64,000 nucleotides of DNA from Acidimicrobiia bacterium. Lineage in GTDB: Bacteria > Actinomycetota > Acidimicrobiia > Acidimicrobiales > Acidimicrobilacustridaceae. The stretch spans positions 62,001-126,000 of the forward strand of contig JAFIEP010000052.1 of the NCBI GenBank assembly GCA_020832495.1, in the 5' to 3' direction. Shown piece after piece: positions 61,353 through 64,000 of the stretch (its first letter is position 1; every line of letters begins with the position of its first letter). Under the pieces are notes generated by a model, which saw nothing but the letters and a program-made list of their open reading frames with translations, searched no databases and had not been told where the DNA came from. The translations under genes and the position numbers were made by a program.

Positions 61353-62128
61353 GAGGCGGCCTCCAACCGGAACACGACCTTGAAGACGTCGGTGCGGAGC
61401 CACGAGCGGGCGAACTCGATGGGCCGTCCCTCGCCGTCGTGGTTGCACGACAGCAACCACCAGGCGAGTGGACGGCCGGAGAGCCCCAACAGGCTTGCGG
61501 CCTCGGGTGCGAGCACATCGAGTTCGGCAGTGCTCCACGCACGCCGAGGCGAGACGCGATAGTGCTCGACCAACGTGGTGTAGAGCGACGCACTGTCGGC
61601 GTGCCTGCTGCTGGTCTCGATGCCGTTGCTGGTGTCGCACGTGGTGCCATCGGCGCAGCCGTCCCCGGCGACCAGCTGTGCCGGCAGGTCTGTGAATCGG
61701 TCGGCTGGGAAGTGCGAGGAGCTGATGCCGGCCTGTTCGCCGTCGACCCAGCCTCGCCGGTCGACGCGCACCACGGGAGCGCCCGGGGCCAGGCCGAGGG
61801 CGTCCGCCACCTCCCCGTCGGCGGCGACGACCTCGGTGGCCAGCAGTTCGTTGCGGGGCACGCCGCCGGCGCGGCGGACGGTCTCGCTCCACGACGGGGG
61901 TGTGTCGGCGGCGATGCGGTACTCGATGCGACGGGCCACGAACGTGCCGGCGCCACGAACCCGCCGCACGAGGTGGCGGCGCTCGAGCTCTTGCAACGCT
62001 GCGCGGGCCGTGAGCCGGCTGATGCCGTGGAGGTCGACCAGTTCGTGTTCCGACGGCACCCGGCTACCGGGTACGGCCTTCCGTACGTCGACCTCGAGCG
62101 AGTCGGCGAGCGCCAGGTAGGTGGTCAC
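61349..62128 (-). CDS. phnF: GntR/HutC-family regulator of the phosphonate operon
   Basis: A 259-residue repressor-type regulator. The N-terminal winged helix (~5-70) contains PGSRVPSEHELVDLHGISRL, then TARAALQELERRHLVRRVRG and GAGTFVA. A UTRA effector domain (~90-255) follows, with APVVRVDRRGWVDGEQAGIS and FPADRFTDLPAQL. As the first gene of the minus-strand phn operon, it most likely senses phosphate or a phosphonate-derived ligand and binds the palindrome at 62152-62165. The start is GTG at 62128. Its stop overlaps phnG by 4 nt, so regulator and enzyme genes are co-translated. Confidence 0.9.
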   Translation of the reverse strand: MTTYLALADSLEVDVRKAVPGSRVPSEHELVDLHGISRLTARAALQELERRHLVRRVRGAGTFVARRIEYRIAADTPPSWSETVRRAGGVPRNELLATEVVAADGEVADALGLAPGAPVVRVDRRGWVDGEQAGISSSHFPADRFTDLPAQLVAGDGCADGTTCDTSNGIETSSRHADSASLYTTLVEHYRVSPRRAWSTAELDVLAPEAASLLGLSGRPLAWWLLSCNHDGEGRPIEFARSWLRTDVFKVVFRLEAAS

Positions 62129-62151
62129 ACCACCAACGGGACCACGACCGC

Positions 62152-62165
62152 GTTGTCATGACAAC
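62152..62165. promoter_or_regulatory. Palindrome upstream of phnF, probable PhnF operator
   Basis: GTTGTCATGACAAC is a perfect 14-bp palindrome centred about 30 bp before the phnF start. Its size and TGTC...GACA arms are like GntR/HutC operators. It is the only strong symmetric site in the 120-bp gap before the phn operon. Confidence 0.65.
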
Positions 62166-62248
62166 CGAACTCCGGTCGAACCTTGGGTGCCCCTCGATGA
62201 ACGAAAGGTGACCGATGAGCCGCGGGCGATGGTGGACCCTCGAGTGCG

Positions 62249-63430
62249 TCAGGTGGTGGTGTCGAGCACCTCGACCAGTCGGCGGAACAGTGTGGTCGGG
62301 ACGTGCTCGGAGAGCTGGGAGACGTTCATCACGATCACGACGGTGGTGTCGGTGTCGACGTCGTGCATGACGAGCGAGGTGAAGCCGAATCCTTCTCCGG
62401 TGTGGCCCCACCAGCCGGCCACCTCGCCGATGCCCAGGGCGTACTCGTCGTACACCGGACCCTCGTCGAGCGGTGCACCCTCGAGCCGGGCGGCCTGGGT
62501 GGCCTCGTCGAGCAGCGAGCCGTCGGCCAACACCCGACCCCACGCCGCCAGGTCGGCAACCGTGGCCACCATGGCCCCGGCGGGACCGAACACCGAGAAG
62601 TTCACCGGCTGGTCCTCGAGGTCACCGTCGTCGCCCGGCGCGTAGCCGATGACATCGACGTCCACGTCGTCGGGTCCGCTCGGGTAGACGGTGGCGTCGA
62701 GACCCAGCGGGACGAGGAGCCGCTCGTCGAGCACGTCGGCGAAGGCCTGTTCGGTGACGGCCTCGACCAGTTCGCCGAGGAGCACCGTGTTCAGGTTCGT
62801 GTAGACACGCTCGCTCCCGGGTTCGAACTGCATGGGCTCGTCGTCGACGAAGGCGATCAGCTCGTCGATGGTGAACCACCGGGTCGGGTCCTCGACGAAG
62901 GCCTCGACGAACACCTCGTTGGTGTAGTCGGGGAGCCCACTCGACATGTCGGCCAGTTGGCGGACGGTGACGCTCGGATCGCCGGGGACGTCGTCGAGGT
63001 AGTCCCCGATGGGGTCGTCGAGGTCGACCAGGCCTTCGTCCACCAGTTGCAGCACCAACGTCACGGTGAACGTCTTGGTGATGCTGCGCAGCGGCCATTC
63101 GCCGTCTGCCGTCAGGGGCTCGTCGGTATCGAGGTCGCCCACCCCCACGGCTCGGACGAGCTCGTCGTCACCTCGGGTGATGAGCACCACGGCGCCGGGA
63201 GCACCGAACTCCTCGAGGGTGTCGTCGATGACCTCGTCGACGGTCGCACCGAGCGATTCGAGGTTGTCATCGATGGTCGACTCGTCCACGGCGGTGTCGT
63301 TGCCCGTTGACGCGCCGTTCGATTCGTCGCCATCGGACCCGTCGTCCCCGGCGCACCCGGCGAGCACGAGGGCGAGCACAGCCGCCAGGGCAAACCACGT
63401 CGAGAAGCGGGAGGACGATCCATGGAGCAT
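62249..63430 (-). CDS. Serine hydrolase lipoprotein, beta-lactamase/penicillin-binding-like (class C fold)
   Basis: A 393-residue lipoprotein. The lipobox is LALVLAGC at ~25, followed by an acidic Ser/Asp-rich linker. The catalytic motifs of the class C beta-lactamase superfamily are SITK (nucleophile Ser and Lys, in LRSITKTFTVTLV), the YxN motif in RVYTNLNTVLLGE, and HTG in WWGHTGEGFGF. Such proteins are D,D-peptidases or esterases; real beta-lactamase activity is not implied. ATG at 63430 is backed by TACGGT 12 nt upstream; an internal ATG at 63423 is out of frame. It lies upstream of phnF on the same strand, but 120 bp and a palindrome separate them. Confidence 0.88.
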   Translation of the reverse strand: MLHGSSSRFSTWFALAAVLALVLAGCAGDDGSDGDESNGASTGNDTAVDESTIDDNLESLGATVDEVIDDTLEEFGAPGAVVLITRGDDELVRAVGVGDLDTDEPLTADGEWPLRSITKTFTVTLVLQLVDEGLVDLDDPIGDYLDDVPGDPSVTVRQLADMSSGLPDYTNEVFVEAFVEDPTRWFTIDELIAFVDDEPMQFEPGSERVYTNLNTVLLGELVEAVTEQAFADVLDERLLVPLGLDATVYPSGPDDVDVDVIGYAPGDDGDLEDQPVNFSVFGPAGAMVATVADLAAWGRVLADGSLLDEATQAARLEGAPLDEGPVYDEYALGIGEVAGWWGHTGEGFGFTSLVMHDVDTDTTVVIVMNVSQLSEHVPTTLFRRLVEVLDTTT

Positions 63431-63436
63431 GTCGGC

Positions 63437-63442
63437 ACCGTA
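63437..63442 (-). promoter_or_regulatory. -10-like box TACGGT, leaderless spacing
   Basis: TACGGT on the minus strand, six bases, then ATG at 63430; the 12-nt spacing again. Confidence 0.45.
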
Positions 63443-63480
63443 CCGAACGGCGCTGCACAGCGGTTACCGCGGGGTAGCGC

Positions 63481-64000
63481 CTACGTGTGTCGCCGGGCCA
63501 CGGTGACACCGGCATCCCACCCCGGCGCTCGACCGTCCGCCGGTGGCGTGCCGGCCGCATCGATCAGCCCGGCCCGTACGGCCACCCACGACACCACCGA
63601 GTTGGAGTTCCACATCTCGCCGGTGTCGAGTTCGTCGCGACCCCACACCGGCGTGGGCACCGACGCCACCAGGTCGAGCACGTTCTGCGCTCGAGCGCGC
63701 TCGTCGGTGAGGCGGATCGGGCTGGCCTCGGCGAAGGGGAGATCGGGGATCACGCCGCTCGGCCACCGGCGGATCTCGTAGCGGAACAGACGGACGCGCC
63801 CGATCAGCTTGGAACCCACCGGACCCTCGGCCACCACGCCGCGCTGCGCACCGTCGGCATCGGGGACGGGGGCCATCTCCACGCCGACCGACTGCCCGTC
63901 GATGGTGACCACCAATGCCGAGTGGTAGAGGGCCTGGGGCGGGCGGTGGGCCAGACGGGCGACGAGTCCCTCGTAGAGCCGACCACTGGTGCGCACCACG
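63481..64000 (-). CDS. Conserved hypothetical protein, C-terminal part (cut by window edge)
   Basis: At least 172 residues; the start is probably beyond position 64000. Visible blocks are ALYHSALVVTIDGQSVGVEM, then SKLIGRVRLFRYEIRRW and ELDTGEMWNSNSVVSWVAVR. The HSALVV strand with a later WNSNSVVSWV helix is reminiscent of permuted NlpC/P60-like papain folds, in which an Asn/His-rich helix follows, but no catalytic Cys is seen in this part. I therefore give no function. It is 50 bp upstream of the serine hydrolase gene on the same strand. Confidence 0.65.
   Translation of the reverse strand, partial: VVRTSGRLYEGLVARLAHRPPQALYHSALVVTIDGQSVGVEMAPVPDADGAQRGVVAEGPVGSKLIGRVRLFRYEIRRWPSGVIPDLPFAEASPIRLTDERARAQNVLDLVASVPTPVWGRDELDTGEMWNSNSVVSWVAVRAGLIDAAGTPPADGRAPGWDAGVTVARRHT

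Overview
This is a high-GC chromosomal window, densely coded on both strands. Several features suggest an uncultured or marine/soil actinomycete of the Acidimicrobiia (Ilumatobacter-like) type: frequent GTG starts, CsoR-type copper control, a DUF3039 protein, an AfsR-like regulator, and three secreted proteins with S-layer-homology repeats carrying the signature VSRQAMAAFL. The taxonomic guess is inference. No rRNA, tRNA, CRISPR array, transposase or prophage was seen.

Layout. 1-7.2 kb (minus strand): two FtsX/MacB-type permeases (the first cut by the window edge), thymidylate kinase, a LolD-type ATPase and a NarL-type two-component pair. 7.4-11 kb: an AurF-like diiron oxygenase behind an operator-rich promoter, a MerR regulator and an O-methyltransferase. 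11-18.1 kb: a GNAT and FGGY-kinase pair diverges from a four-gene operon (glutamine-synthetase-like ligase, Fe-alcohol dehydrogenase, gamma-glutamyl hydrolase, aldehyde dehydrogenase). The operon reads as a gamma-glutamylation route for catabolism of an amino alcohol or amine. 18.2-23 kb: a VapBC pair and a giant, internally duplicated beta-helix/SLH protein. 23-27.7 kb: the copper module copZ-copA and csoR, with matching CsoR-type operators and a membrane glycosyltransferase between them. 27.8-43.3 kb: mostly housekeeping and scattered metabolism, including an SLH protein, hydrolase, aminotransferase, cobT, an SPOUT methyltransferase, an SDR plus P450 pair, lysS, a nucleotidyltransferase/RHH pair and an epimerase. 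43.3-48.9 kb: another beta-helix/SLH protein and an AfsR/BTAD regulator.

The most striking region is 49-62.2 kb, a compacted carbon-phosphorus lyase locus. phnD-phnC-phnE runs on the plus strand and phnF-G-H-I-JK-LM plus a PhnZ-type HD protein on the minus strand. They converge on a MazEF-like toxin-antitoxin pair and a 16-bp-stem terminator hairpin. Three neighbouring gene pairs are fused: a double PhnE permease, PhnJ-PhnK and PhnL-PhnM. phnN, phnO and phnP are not visible. The minus-strand genes overlap by 1 to 17 nt, so they are probably one translationally coupled operon controlled by PhnF through a nearby palindrome.

A second pattern runs across the window. At least eleven genes have a -10-like hexamer (mostly TANNNT) whose first base lies exactly 12 nt before the start codon, and several have no Shine-Dalgarno sequence. 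This suggests widespread leaderless transcription, and I used it to choose start codons.
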